A stretch of DNA of 13,270 nt from JAAZPT01 sp964544955 (GTDB lineage Bacteria > Bacillota > Clostridia > Christensenellales > Aristaeellaceae): the NCBI GenBank assembly GCA_964544955.1, contig CAZJEB010000021.1:1-13270 (forward strand), written 5' to 3'. The notes beneath the pieces were generated by a model. The model worked only from the letters and a program-made list of their open reading frames with translations, searched no databases and had not been told where the DNA came from. The first letter of the stretch is position 1. Each line of letters begins with the position of its first letter. The position numbers were made by a program, and so were the translations under genes. Of this stretch, positions 1 to 7,744 are shown in pieces.

Positions 1-27
1 GGGACAACCGAACAGGGACCGGTCGGC

Positions 28-56
28 TTGATTTTGGACCCTGTATCGGGTAGAAT
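28..56 (+). promoter_or_regulatory. Likely promoter of tRNA-Gly
   Basis: A -35 box TTGATT (28-33) and a -10 box TAGAAT (51-56) are separated by exactly 17 bases. This would start transcription near 63 and give a leader of about 30 bases before the mature tRNA. The -35 box matches the consensus at four of six positions and the -10 box at five of six. An imperfect inverted repeat (12-20 with 36-44) overlaps the spacer; its meaning is unknown. Confidence 0.4.
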
Positions 57-93
57 GAATGAGCGATTCGGAGTGAACCTGAATAGCGCACGA

Positions 94-167
94 GCGGGTG
101 TAGCTCAATGGTAGAGCCCCAGCCTTCCAAGCTGGTTACGTGGGTTCGATTCCCATCACCCGCTCCA
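94..167 (+). tRNA. tRNA-Gly (anticodon UCC)
   Basis: A complete cloverleaf can be drawn. The acceptor stem GCGGGTG (94-100) pairs with CACCCGC (157-163). The discriminator is T164, as usual for glycine tRNAs, and the CCA end is encoded at 165-167, with a second CCA directly after it. The anticodon stem CCAGC/GCTGG (119-123 and 131-135) encloses the loop CTTCCAA, which places anticodon TCC at 126-128. This tRNA reads GGA and, by wobble, other glycine codons. It has its own likely promoter upstream and a hairpin terminator just downstream, so it appears to be a separate unit from the acyltransferase genes. Confidence 0.97.
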
Positions 168-176
168 CCAGAAATA

Positions 177-198
177 GTCACCGTGGGGTGGCTTTTTT
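177..198 (+). terminator. Rho-independent terminator of tRNA-Gly
   Basis: GTCACC (177-182) pairs with GGTGGC (187-192), including one G-T pair, around a four-base loop. A run of six T (193-198) follows directly. It lies 10 bases after the encoded CCA end and 20 bases before the next promoter, so it separates the tRNA from the gene cluster. Confidence 0.75.
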
Positions 199-217
199 AT
201 TGCCCCAATATAGTTCG

Positions 218-246
218 TTGACTTATTGCTTAATATATTTTAAAAT
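218..246 (+). promoter_or_regulatory. Promoter of the DHHW/MBOAT cluster
   Basis: TTGACT (218-223), a 17-base spacer and TAAAAT (241-246) match the vegetative sigma consensus at five of six positions in each box. Transcription would start near 253, about 26 bases before the first start codon. It lies directly after the tRNA terminator and is the only candidate promoter for the first DHHW gene. Confidence 0.6.
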
Positions 247-278
247 TATTTAGTTAACTAATTAATATAAAGGTGATT

Positions 279-1463
279 ATGAATAAAAAACAAATTGGTG
301 TTAAAAATATATTTAATATAATATTATTTGCAATTTCAACGTTGATTATTTTTTATATAAGCTTTAATAATCAGCTATTTATTAACGATTTAAATAATCT
401 GTTAAAAGATATAATTATATCAAGAAGCTTAAATCTTAAACACAATATTTTAAATATAGAAAAATCATATAATTCAAAGTTTTATCTTAAAAACGATTTT
501 TTGGAAATATACGGAACTTATGCAAAATTTAGTGATATTAGGCACTTAAATGAGCGGTACAAGCTTGATGATGGTATGCTGTTTGAGCCATTAACAAGCA
601 AAGCTAAAGAGGGCCTTATTGAAAACAATTTTAGTAAAGTTTTAGAACTATTTGATTTTACCCAAGAAAATAATATACCGTTCATGTATATTAAATTTCC
701 AGATTTAACTTCAAATAAAAACTATAAAGCTTTGCCAAGCATTAATGACTATAGAGCATATGATGAAAGCATATATTCAAAAATACTTAAAGATAAAGGC
801 GTTAAATACATTAATTTTGATTATATTGCTAGTGATGGTAAATTGGAAAATCAATTTTTTAAAACTGACCACCATTGGCTTCCAGAATTAGCGTTTAAAG
901 CCTTTGTTGAAACGGCGGGAATTTTAAAAAATGATTATAACGTAAATATAGATGAAAACGTTATAGACATAAATAATTATTATATTGATATACATAAAAA
1001 CTTGTTCTTAGGTGCACATGGCAGGCGTACAGGGTACGTCTATTCAGGTTTTGATGATATTAGCTTAATATACCCTAAGTTTGATACTCACTTTACTGGG
1101 GAATTGAACGGTAACTCTATAAATGGCAATTATTATGAAAGTTTTTTATATTTAAAGCATTTATCAAAAGATGATATTTATAATAAAAGTGCATATGACG
1201 TATATGGTGATATGTTAATGTCGATGAATGTTATTAACAAACAAGCTCCTAACGATTTTAAATTAATGCTTATTCACGATTCGTTTACTCGCCCAGAAGC
1301 ATGTTTTATGGCAAATGCTGTACATAATTTAATTACAATTGATGTTAGATATTTAAATACAAAATCTTCACTTAAGGATTTAATTAAAAATGTAAATCCA
1401 GATTTAATTATTATGCAATATAATGCAAATACAAGGGCACCAATAATGTTTAATTTAGATTAG
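279..1463 (+). CDS. DHHW-family protein, AlgJ/AlgX-like acyltransferase (paralogue 1)
   Basis: A protein of 394 residues with one N-terminal membrane segment (about residues 8-30) and the rest probably outside the membrane. The DHHW motif is intact at D197-H198-H199-W200. A second conserved motif, D334-S335, lies near the C-terminus. By analogy with the SGNH-like alginate acetyltransferases AlgJ/AlgX, the Asp-His pair and this Ser would form the catalytic triad that moves acyl groups onto a polysaccharide. A conserved block with GAHGRRTG and PKFDTHF lies between the two motifs. ATG 279 is chosen because AAAGG (269-273) stands five bases before it; a GTG in the same frame at 273 falls inside that binding site. 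The gene precedes the MBOAT gene, its expected partner, and resembles the three DHHW proteins further on. Family assignment is firm; the acyl group and acceptor are not known. Confidence 0.85.
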   Translation: MNKKQIGVKNIFNIILFAISTLIIFYISFNNQLFINDLNNLLKDIIISRSLNLKHNILNIEKSYNSKFYLKNDFLEIYGTYAKFSDIRHLNERYKLDDGMLFEPLTSKAKEGLIENNFSKVLELFDFTQENNIPFMYIKFPDLTSNKNYKALPSINDYRAYDESIYSKILKDKGVKYINFDYIASDGKLENQFFKTDHHWLPELAFKAFVETAGILKNDYNVNIDENVIDINNYYIDIHKNLFLGAHGRRTGYVYSGFDDISLIYPKFDTHFTGELNGNSINGNYYESFLYLKHLSKDDIYNKSAYDVYGDMLMSMNVINKQAPNDFKLMLIHDSFTRPEACFMANAVHNLITIDVRYLNTKSSLKDLIKNVNPDLIIMQYNANTRAPIMFNLD

Positions 1464-1491
1464 AAATCTTAGCTGTTTAAACATTTAAATC

Positions 1492-1520
1492 TTGACATTT
1501 ATCGAGTTATTAAATAGAAT
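1492..1520 (+). promoter_or_regulatory. Internal promoter before the MBOAT gene
   Basis: A perfect -35 box TTGACA (1492-1497) is followed after exactly 17 bases by TAGAAT (1515-1520), five of six matches to the -10 consensus. Transcription would start near 1527, about 20 bases before the MBOAT start codon. The 83-base gap holding it is one of the two longest among the protein genes. It would let the MBOAT gene and the genes after it be expressed without the first DHHW gene. Confidence 0.65.
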
Positions 1521-1546
1521 CATATGGTGATTAAAGGAGGAAGATT

Positions 1547-2953
1547 ATGCTATTTTCAAGTTTAATTTTTATTTATGCATTTTTACCAACAGTAGCAATA
1601 CTATATTTTATTCCATGGAATTTAAAAATAAAGAACTTTATATTATTAATATTTAGTTTAATTTTTTATGCATGGGGCGAACCTATATTTGTGCTAATAA
1701 TGATAGCATCAATAATAGCGAACTGGTTCTTTGGGCTACTTGTTGATAAGTATAGAGGCACAAACAAAGCCAAAATAAGCATGTTTTTAGCTTGTGTATT
1801 TAACCTAGGTATGCTATTTATTTATAAATATTTAGGCTTTACAACAAGTTTATTAAGTAAAATAATTCCAATGAAGATTATTAGAATTACTTTACCAATA
1901 GGTATATCCTTCTTTACATTCCAAGCGATGAGCTATGTAATTGACGTTTATCGCAATGATGCAAAGGTTCAAAAGTCCCTATTTGATGTAGGCTTATTTG
2001 TGTCTTTCTTCCCACAATTAATTGCTGGCCCTATTGTTAGGTACAACACTATTGCAGAAGAAATTAACTATAGGGAACACCATATACCAGAGATGGCCGC
2101 TGGTTTTAAAAGGTTTTTAGTTGGATTATTCAAAAAAATACTTCTAGCTAACAGCCTTGCAGTAGTTGCGGATCAAGCTTTTGGGCAAATATCCACATTA
2201 AGCACATCAATGGCATGGTTTGGAATAATAGCATATTCTTTCCAAATATTTTATGACTTTTCAGGTTATTCTGATATGGCAATTGGTTTGGCAAAAGTAT
2301 TTGGTTTTAACTTAGAAGAGAACTTTAATTACCCCTATATAAGTAAAAGTGTATCAGAGTTCTGGCGTAGGTGGCATATATCCTTAGGTACATGGTTTAA
2401 AGATTATTTATACTTCCCCTTAGGTGGTTCAAGGGTGGAAACAAAAGGGAAGCTTGTAAGGAACCTATTTATAGTATGGTTTTTAACAGGTGTATGGCAT
2501 GGTGCAAATACAACTTTTGTACTATGGGGTTTACTATATTTTGTAATATTAACATTTGAAAAACTAACTGGAATTCCTAGAAAATTTAAAAACAAATTTG
2601 CTATTTTAGCGTATAGAATATTTACGCTTTTACTAGTTGTTTTAGGTTGGGTAATATTTAGGGCAAATACAGTAAGTGATGCAGGTTTATATATTAGTAA
2701 AATGTTTAGCTTTAATAATATAATAAGCGATAATTTCTTGTTCTACTTCCATGAATACAGATGGGTATTATTATTCGCATTTATAGCTGCTGTACCAGTA
2801 GCTCCATACTTAAAAGGTAAAATTGAAAAAAATACAAGCCTATTTGCTGCATATAGCGTAGTGGAACTTGTTGTGTTTATTGCGTTGTTCTTGTTATGCA
2901 CAGCAGCATTAGTAGTAGGAACCCACAACCCCTTCATATACTTCCAGTTTTAG
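1547..2953 (+). CDS. MBOAT-family membrane O-acyltransferase (AlgI/DltB type)
   Basis: A polytopic membrane protein of 468 residues, the usual AlgI length, with about ten hydrophobic segments along its whole length. Hallmarks include FYAWGE near residue 42, the block FFPQLIAGPI, the sequence RRWH with His277, and the invariant MBOAT histidine His318 in TGVWHGA. Proteins of this family take an acyl group from a cytosolic donor and pass it through the membrane to a partner acting on an extracellular polymer. In alginate acetylation the partners are AlgJ and AlgX; here the DHHW proteins on both sides are the natural candidates. AAAGGAGG (1533-1540) stands six bases before the ATG. The next gene follows after 10 bases, so the two are co-transcribed. 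The acyl donor (probably acetyl-CoA) and the polymer are inferred from the family, not shown by the sequence. Confidence 0.93.
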   Translation: MLFSSLIFIYAFLPTVAILYFIPWNLKIKNFILLIFSLIFYAWGEPIFVLIMIASIIANWFFGLLVDKYRGTNKAKISMFLACVFNLGMLFIYKYLGFTTSLLSKIIPMKIIRITLPIGISFFTFQAMSYVIDVYRNDAKVQKSLFDVGLFVSFFPQLIAGPIVRYNTIAEEINYREHHIPEMAAGFKRFLVGLFKKILLANSLAVVADQAFGQISTLSTSMAWFGIIAYSFQIFYDFSGYSDMAIGLAKVFGFNLEENFNYPYISKSVSEFWRRWHISLGTWFKDYLYFPLGGSRVETKGKLVRNLFIVWFLTGVWHGANTTFVLWGLLYFVILTFEKLTGIPRKFKNKFAILAYRIFTLLLVVLGWVIFRANTVSDAGLYISKMFSFNNIISDNFLFYFHEYRWVLLFAFIAAVPVAPYLKGKIEKNTSLFAAYSVVELVVFIALFLLCTAALVVGTHNPFIYFQF

Positions 2954-2963
2954 AAGGTGAAGT

Positions 2964-4148
2964 ATGAATAATAATATAAATAGAGTTAAAATGGTTTTCA
3001 ATATCGCTTTATTTGCAATATGCAGTTTGTTTATATTTTATTTTTGTTTTTATAATAAACAATTTATGGTTAATTTAGGTGGTATTGCTAAAGGTGTAAT
3101 TGTTGAAAAAGACTTAAACCTTAAAACAAGTGTTGTTGATAGGGAAAAAGCCTACAATGATAATTTTCATATGAAGTACTCTTTTCTTGAAGTATATGGA
3201 GCTTATGGCAAAATTAGTGATTTTAGGAAATTAAATGATAGATATAAATTATCAAACGATATGATGCATGGTCCGGCTCCATTGCTAAGAAAAGATACTA
3301 TTGAAGCTAATGCTGAAAAAGTAGTAAAACTAAAAAAATTGTTAGAAGAAAACAATATTCCATTTGTTTTTGTTAGGTTTCCAATTGTAACTGTTAATGA
3401 AAATGTTAAGCTTCCACCAAGTATTGATGAAATGTATGATGACCAAGCTTTATTATTTAAAAATTATTTAATAAATAATGGTGTTGAATATTATGATTTT
3501 GACTATATGGCAGAAAAAGGCGATCCAATAAATATGTTTTTTGCTACAGATCATCACTGGAAACCCGAGTTTGCTTTTAAGGCTTATTCGGAAATTGGTC
3601 GGATATTAACTGAACAATACGGTGTTGAAATAGATCAACAAAGTTTAGATATTAATAATTATAATATTGATATTATACCTCAGTGTTTTCTTGGATCCCA
3701 CGGAAAAAGAACAGGACAAATTTATTCAGGACTTGATGATTTTGCAGTAATTTATCCTAAGTTTGATACAAATTTTAATGTAATATTGGCAGGCCAACAA
3801 GCAAGCGGTAATTATGAAACTGTTTTAATAAACAGAAGGATATTAGAAGTTAAAGATAAATATAATGCTAACGTGTTTTCAACATATGCAATAAGTGGCC
3901 ATCGCTCTGAAATTGACAATTTAACCACAAAAAGTAATGCTAATGTATTTTTAATTACAGATTCTTACTCGATGCCTATAATAAGTTTTATGGCAAATGG
4001 CGTAAAACGATTAGAACAGGTAGATGTAAGGTATGTTGATGAAGATTATGTACTGTCAGAACGTATTTTAGAGGTTAAACCTGATATTGTTGTAATGCAA
4101 TACAATACAGGAAACCTTGCACCTAGCAATGTGTTTAACTTCAACTAA
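2964..4148 (+). CDS. DHHW-family protein, AlgJ/AlgX-like acyltransferase (paralogue 2)
   Basis: A protein of 394 residues with an N-terminal membrane anchor (about residues 10-30) and an external domain. The motif D196-H197-H198-W199 and the later D333-S334 pair are intact, as is the central block with FLGSHGKRTG and YPKFDTNF, so all proposed catalytic residues are present. Just after the anchor it shares a GGI-KGV-V-KD-L-LK pattern with paralogue 3 that is absent from paralogue 1, which suggests that 2 and 3 come from a later duplication. AAGGTGA (2954-2960) directly precedes the start, and the MBOAT stop lies 10 bases upstream, so the gene is transcribed with MBOAT. Likely role: the transferase that places acyl groups supplied by MBOAT on a cell-surface glycan. 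The substrate is unknown. Confidence 0.87.
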   Translation: MNNNINRVKMVFNIALFAICSLFIFYFCFYNKQFMVNLGGIAKGVIVEKDLNLKTSVVDREKAYNDNFHMKYSFLEVYGAYGKISDFRKLNDRYKLSNDMMHGPAPLLRKDTIEANAEKVVKLKKLLEENNIPFVFVRFPIVTVNENVKLPPSIDEMYDDQALLFKNYLINNGVEYYDFDYMAEKGDPINMFFATDHHWKPEFAFKAYSEIGRILTEQYGVEIDQQSLDINNYNIDIIPQCFLGSHGKRTGQIYSGLDDFAVIYPKFDTNFNVILAGQQASGNYETVLINRRILEVKDKYNANVFSTYAISGHRSEIDNLTTKSNANVFLITDSYSMPIISFMANGVKRLEQVDVRYVDEDYVLSERILEVKPDIVVMQYNTGNLAPSNVFNFN

Positions 4149-4178
4149 ATTTATTAATAACTGTAGAAAAGGTGTAAT

Positions 4179-5369
4179 GTGGTAGATAAAGTAAAACTAA
4201 TAAATAAAATTCAAAATATTAGTTTATTTATAATTTGTAGCGCAATTATATTTATACTATGTTTTTTTAATACTCAATTTATCGTTTTTTTAGGTGGAAT
4301 AACTAAAGGTGTAGTAGTTGATAAAGATATGGACTTAAAAAATGCGGTTGTGTATCGCGAAAAAGCATATGATGATAATTTTAGTTATAAAAATAATTTT
4401 CTTGAGATTTATGCTACATATTCAAAATTAAGTGGTGTTATTAAACTTAATGATGTTATAAATCTTGGTAATGGCATGTACACACGCGCTGGTAATACTA
4501 GGCTAACTGATGAAGAGATGGATAACTACGCTGAAAAAGTAGCATATTTATCGAATAAATTAAGTGAAAATAATATTAACTTTATTTATTATAAGTTCCC
4601 ATCAATTCTTGTGAATGAAAATATAAAATTACCAGTAAATGTAACCACTAATACAGAACAAATAGCGTTGAAATTTGTGGATGAACTTAAGGAAAGAAAT
4701 ATAAAAGCGTACAATCTTGATTATTTGGTGCAACATGGTGACCCAAATGAATACTTCTTTAAAACGGACCACCATTGGAAGCCTGAAACTGCCTTAAAAG
4801 CCGCTTATGAAATAGGCGATAAATTAATTAAGGATTATGGAATTAATATTGATTTAGAAGCTTTGGATATAAATAACTATAATGTTGAGCATTATAATGA
4901 GATTTATCTAGGCTCTCATGGCAAAAGAACTGGTAAAATGTTTACAGGGCTAGATGATTTTAGTGTATTAATACCAAAGTTTAATACGCACTTTAAAAGG
5001 GCAAACCAAAGTGGCACAGTAGAAGGTGATTATGAAGCTGCCTTTTTATACAGAAGCTATTTAACAGAGAGCATTTATAGTGAAGGTTATACATATAATA
5101 CTTATTCTGGCCCATTTAGATGGTTAAGTGTAGAAAACTTAAATACAAAAAGTAATGCAAAAGTTTATTTAATAATTGACTCCTACTCCTATCCCTTAGT
5201 TTGTTTTATGGCAAATGCAGTAGAAAATTTAGAGGTTATTGATTTACGCTCTGTTGGTAATGAAGCATCAATTATTGATCAGATTATAGAAAATCGCCCA
5301 GATGCTGTAATTATGCAGTATTATGCAGGGGCATTAGCGAATAAACACTTTTTTAATAATATTAGATAA
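4179..5369 (+). CDS. DHHW-family protein, AlgJ/AlgX-like acyltransferase (paralogue 3)
   Basis: A protein of 396 residues built like its neighbours: an N-terminal membrane segment (about residues 12-32), DHHW at D197-W200, the central GSHGKRTG and PKFNTHF block, and D334-S335 near the C-terminus. The start is GTG at 4179. An ATG two bases earlier (4177) is out of frame and meets a stop after one codon, while AAAAGG (4167-4172) is six bases before the GTG. The middle region (about residues 95-160), where substrate specificity might lie, differs clearly from paralogues 1 and 2, including a stretch rich in Asp and Glu around residues 108-116. The gap to paralogue 2 is 30 bases with no terminator. 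Probably a membrane-anchored acyltransferase of the same system with a different acceptor or position. Confidence 0.87.
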   Translation: MVDKVKLINKIQNISLFIICSAIIFILCFFNTQFIVFLGGITKGVVVDKDMDLKNAVVYREKAYDDNFSYKNNFLEIYATYSKLSGVIKLNDVINLGNGMYTRAGNTRLTDEEMDNYAEKVAYLSNKLSENNINFIYYKFPSILVNENIKLPVNVTTNTEQIALKFVDELKERNIKAYNLDYLVQHGDPNEYFFKTDHHWKPETALKAAYEIGDKLIKDYGINIDLEALDINNYNVEHYNEIYLGSHGKRTGKMFTGLDDFSVLIPKFNTHFKRANQSGTVEGDYEAAFLYRSYLTESIYSEGYTYNTYSGPFRWLSVENLNTKSNAKVYLIIDSYSYPLVCFMANAVENLEVIDLRSVGNEASIIDQIIENRPDAVIMQYYAGALANKHFFNNIR

Positions 5370-5412
5370 GGCCTTGGTGTTATTTAATTGATTAAAGTAG
5401 TTAAATAAAATT

Positions 5413-6558
5413 ATGGAAAAAATAAAAGGTATCTTTACAAAAACATTGTTTGTTATAGTTATGCTTATAATATTTACTATAAGCATATTTAGTAAGCTTT
5501 TTCCACAAATATTATTTAATATTATTAAAAACCCAGAAGGTAATATAAAACAGAGTATAATAAAGGAAGAAAAAAATTATACTGATAATATTTACCTTAA
5601 AAATATATTTTTAGAATCATATAGTGCTTATGCAAAAACTATGGATAGCCATGAGTTAAATGGAGTTATTAAGTTAAATAACTCCTATTTGCATATACCA
5701 AATAAAGGAATAAAAAATTTAGATGTAAAAACAAAAAAATTGGTAGAATTTGCAAAATCAATAAACATACCATTTATATTTGTTAGTATGCCTGATAGCG
5801 TTAGTAAAAAACCAAGCCTATTACCATTAAGCAAGTCAAACATAATTGATACTCAAACTGATAAATTAATTGATGTATTGAATAATAACAATATTACTAC
5901 TATTGATTTAAGGGAAGATAAACTTAATAAAAGTTTTGATTATATGTATTTTAAGACGGATCACCATATTAAACCAATGTATGCTTTTGATTTATATACA
6001 CAAGTTGTAAATGAAGTTGAAAATAAGTTGAATATTAAGGTTAACGATAAATTTACAGATGTATCAAATTTTAATATAAAAACATATAAAGATATATTTT
6101 TAGGTACAGCTGGTAAACGTACAGGTAGGGCATATGGCGGTATAGATGACTTTGATGTTATAAGCCCTAAATTTGATACTAGTTTTAAGATATCAAGTTC
6201 ATACGGCAATAATGAGGGTGATTACTCTAAAGTTTTTGTAGATAATACCTTTTTGGTGTATAATTATTATGAGATAAATGTTTACAAGGCTTATGCGGGA
6301 AATATATACACAAATATGAGTGTACAAAATCTAAGTGCCGATGCAAGCGATAAAAGTATTTTAATAATAGGTGATTCATCCTCAATGCCAACATCATGTT
6401 TTATGGCATGTGCCTTTAAAACATTGAATGTTATTGATTTAAGATATCAAGATAAAGATTTTTCTTTAATAGATTATATAAACTCAATTAACCCAGATTT
6501 AGTTATTATGCAGTATTCACCAATGGTTTTAAGTGATGAATTGGCTTTGAGTTTTTAA
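5413..6558 (+). CDS. Divergent DHHW-family protein with DHHI motif (paralogue 4)
   Basis: At 381 residues this is the shortest and most divergent of the four. It keeps the membrane anchor (about residues 8-30), the Asp-His-His part of the motif (D183-H184-H185), the GTAGKRTG and PKFDTSF block, and a classical GDS (D321-S322). The tryptophan of DHHW is replaced by Ile186. The proposed catalytic residues therefore remain but the motif environment differs. No clear ribosome binding site precedes the ATG, and the preceding 43 bases are AT-rich, so it may be translated weakly or by coupling. An ATG at codon 17 would remove half the anchor and also lacks a binding site, so 5413 is preferred. It may have another acceptor, or be a partner without full activity. 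Confidence 0.83.
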   Translation: MEKIKGIFTKTLFVIVMLIIFTISIFSKLFPQILFNIIKNPEGNIKQSIIKEEKNYTDNIYLKNIFLESYSAYAKTMDSHELNGVIKLNNSYLHIPNKGIKNLDVKTKKLVEFAKSINIPFIFVSMPDSVSKKPSLLPLSKSNIIDTQTDKLIDVLNNNNITTIDLREDKLNKSFDYMYFKTDHHIKPMYAFDLYTQVVNEVENKLNIKVNDKFTDVSNFNIKTYKDIFLGTAGKRTGRAYGGIDDFDVISPKFDTSFKISSSYGNNEGDYSKVFVDNTFLVYNYYEINVYKAYAGNIYTNMSVQNLSADASDKSILIIGDSSSMPTSCFMACAFKTLNVIDLRYQDKDFSLIDYINSINPDLVIMQYSPMVLSDELALSF

Positions 6559-6568
6559 AGGAGCAGTT

Positions 6569-7720
6569 ATGAGTTATAAAGATAGACAAAATGAAATTAT
6601 TCGCTTACAAGCAGAAATTATTAGTAATAAAACAAAGGAAAGCATACGTAATATATATGATGACCTTTGGGGTAAAGATGTTCTAAATGCAATAGATAAT
6701 GTAGATGATGGGGAGGCCCCAGAAGGATTGCCACCCTTACCTGATTTAAGTGAGTTAGGAATTGATACCCCTAAAAGAACAAGTTCAAATGTGAATAAAA
6801 CAAATAAAGAAGAAAAAATAGAGGAAGCAAAACAAGAAGAAGCACCTCCTGAAAATATTGAGGATCTTAAAAAAGAACTTAATGAATATATTGGCCTTGA
6901 TAACATAAAGGATGAGGTTAACGATCTTATAAACCTTGTTACAATACAAAAACTTAGGGAAGAACATGGCTTAAAAACAAACGATTTATCATTACACATG
7001 GTATTTACTGGTAACCCAGGTACGGGCAAAACAATGATTGCAAGGATGATGTCGCGCATATATAAATCCTTAGGTATACTTGAAAAAGGCCATCTAATAG
7101 AAGTTGATAGAAGCGGATTAGTTGCAGGTTTTGTTGGTCAAACAGCATTGAAAACTTCTGAAGTAATCAAAAAAGCTTTGGGGGGAGTATTGTTTATAGA
7201 TGAGGCATATGCCTTAACAAACAAAACAACTAATGATTTTGGGCAGGAAGCTGTTGATACATTGCTAAAAGCTATGGAGGATAACAGGGATAAACTTGTT
7301 GTAATAGTTGCAGGTTATACTGAGCTAATGCATGAATTTGTAAAAAGTAATCCAGGTTTAGAATCTAGGTTTAACAGGTTTTTACATTTTGATGATTATA
7401 CCGCAGATGAACTTTTAGCAATATTCAAGCTTAATTGTAAAAAGAATGCTTATGAACTTGCTCCTGAGGCTGATAATATTTTAAAAACCATACTTGCCTT
7501 TGAAAGCCTTAATGTAGAGGGTTTTGGAAATGCTAGAGGAGTACGCAACCTGTTTGAGAAAGCTATCGTGGAACAAGCTAATAGGCTTGCAAAAAGTGAT
7601 AACATTACAAAAGAAACTCTTATGCTTTTAACCAATGAAGATATTAGTAAAGCTAGCGGTTATAAACCAGAAAGTAATAGTGAAAGTAGCATAAAAACTA
7701 AAGATGCTCCGGAGGAATAA
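6569..7720 (+). CDS. AAA+ ATPase of the CbbX/SpoVK type
   Basis: A soluble protein of 383 residues. Residues 1-60 are hydrophilic and about 65-105 are rich in Lys and Glu. The AAA+ domain (about 110-350) has all its motifs: Walker A GNPGTGKT (148-155), pore-loop-like GFVGQ (187-191), Walker B with D211-E212, a sensor-1 strand ending in VAGY (247-250), arginine-finger candidates R267 and R270, and sensor-2 arginines R323 and R326. Relatives include the Rubisco activase CbbX, the sporulation protein SpoVK and the type VII secretion ATPase EccA, all of which remodel partner proteins by pulling on peptides. None of their known partners is encoded here. AAAGGAG (6557-6563) overlaps the stop of paralogue 4 and lies five bases before the ATG, so this gene is tightly linked to the acyltransferase genes. 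Its target is unknown; remodelling or regulating the acylation or glycosylation machinery is a guess. Confidence 0.9.
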   Translation: MSYKDRQNEIIRLQAEIISNKTKESIRNIYDDLWGKDVLNAIDNVDDGEAPEGLPPLPDLSELGIDTPKRTSSNVNKTNKEEKIEEAKQEEAPPENIEDLKKELNEYIGLDNIKDEVNDLINLVTIQKLREEHGLKTNDLSLHMVFTGNPGTGKTMIARMMSRIYKSLGILEKGHLIEVDRSGLVAGFVGQTALKTSEVIKKALGGVLFIDEAYALTNKTTNDFGQEAVDTLLKAMEDNRDKLVVIVAGYTELMHEFVKSNPGLESRFNRFLHFDDYTADELLAIFKLNCKKNAYELAPEADNILKTILAFESLNVEGFGNARGVRNLFEKAIVEQANRLAKSDNITKETLMLLTNEDISKASGYKPESNSESSIKTKDAPEE

Positions 7721-7744
7721 AATTTTACCAAAGGGGGGTATTAA

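Noticed and set aside
1..114. A + strand frame open from the window edge to a TAG inside the tRNA
   Set aside because: The frame runs well into the tRNA-Gly gene and shows no recognisable protein; the region is better explained by a tRNA promoter and leader.
273..281. GTG 273 as start of the first DHHW gene
   Set aside because: It lies within the ribosome binding site of ATG 279 and would add only two residues.
2404..2937. Small - strand open frames opposite the MBOAT, DHHW, AAA+, glycosyltransferase and pyrG genes
   Set aside because: They mirror the real genes, lack binding sites and encode nothing recognisable.
4177..4185. ATG 4177 as start of paralogue 3
   Set aside because: It is in another frame and reads Met-Trp-stop; GTG 4179 is in frame and correctly spaced.
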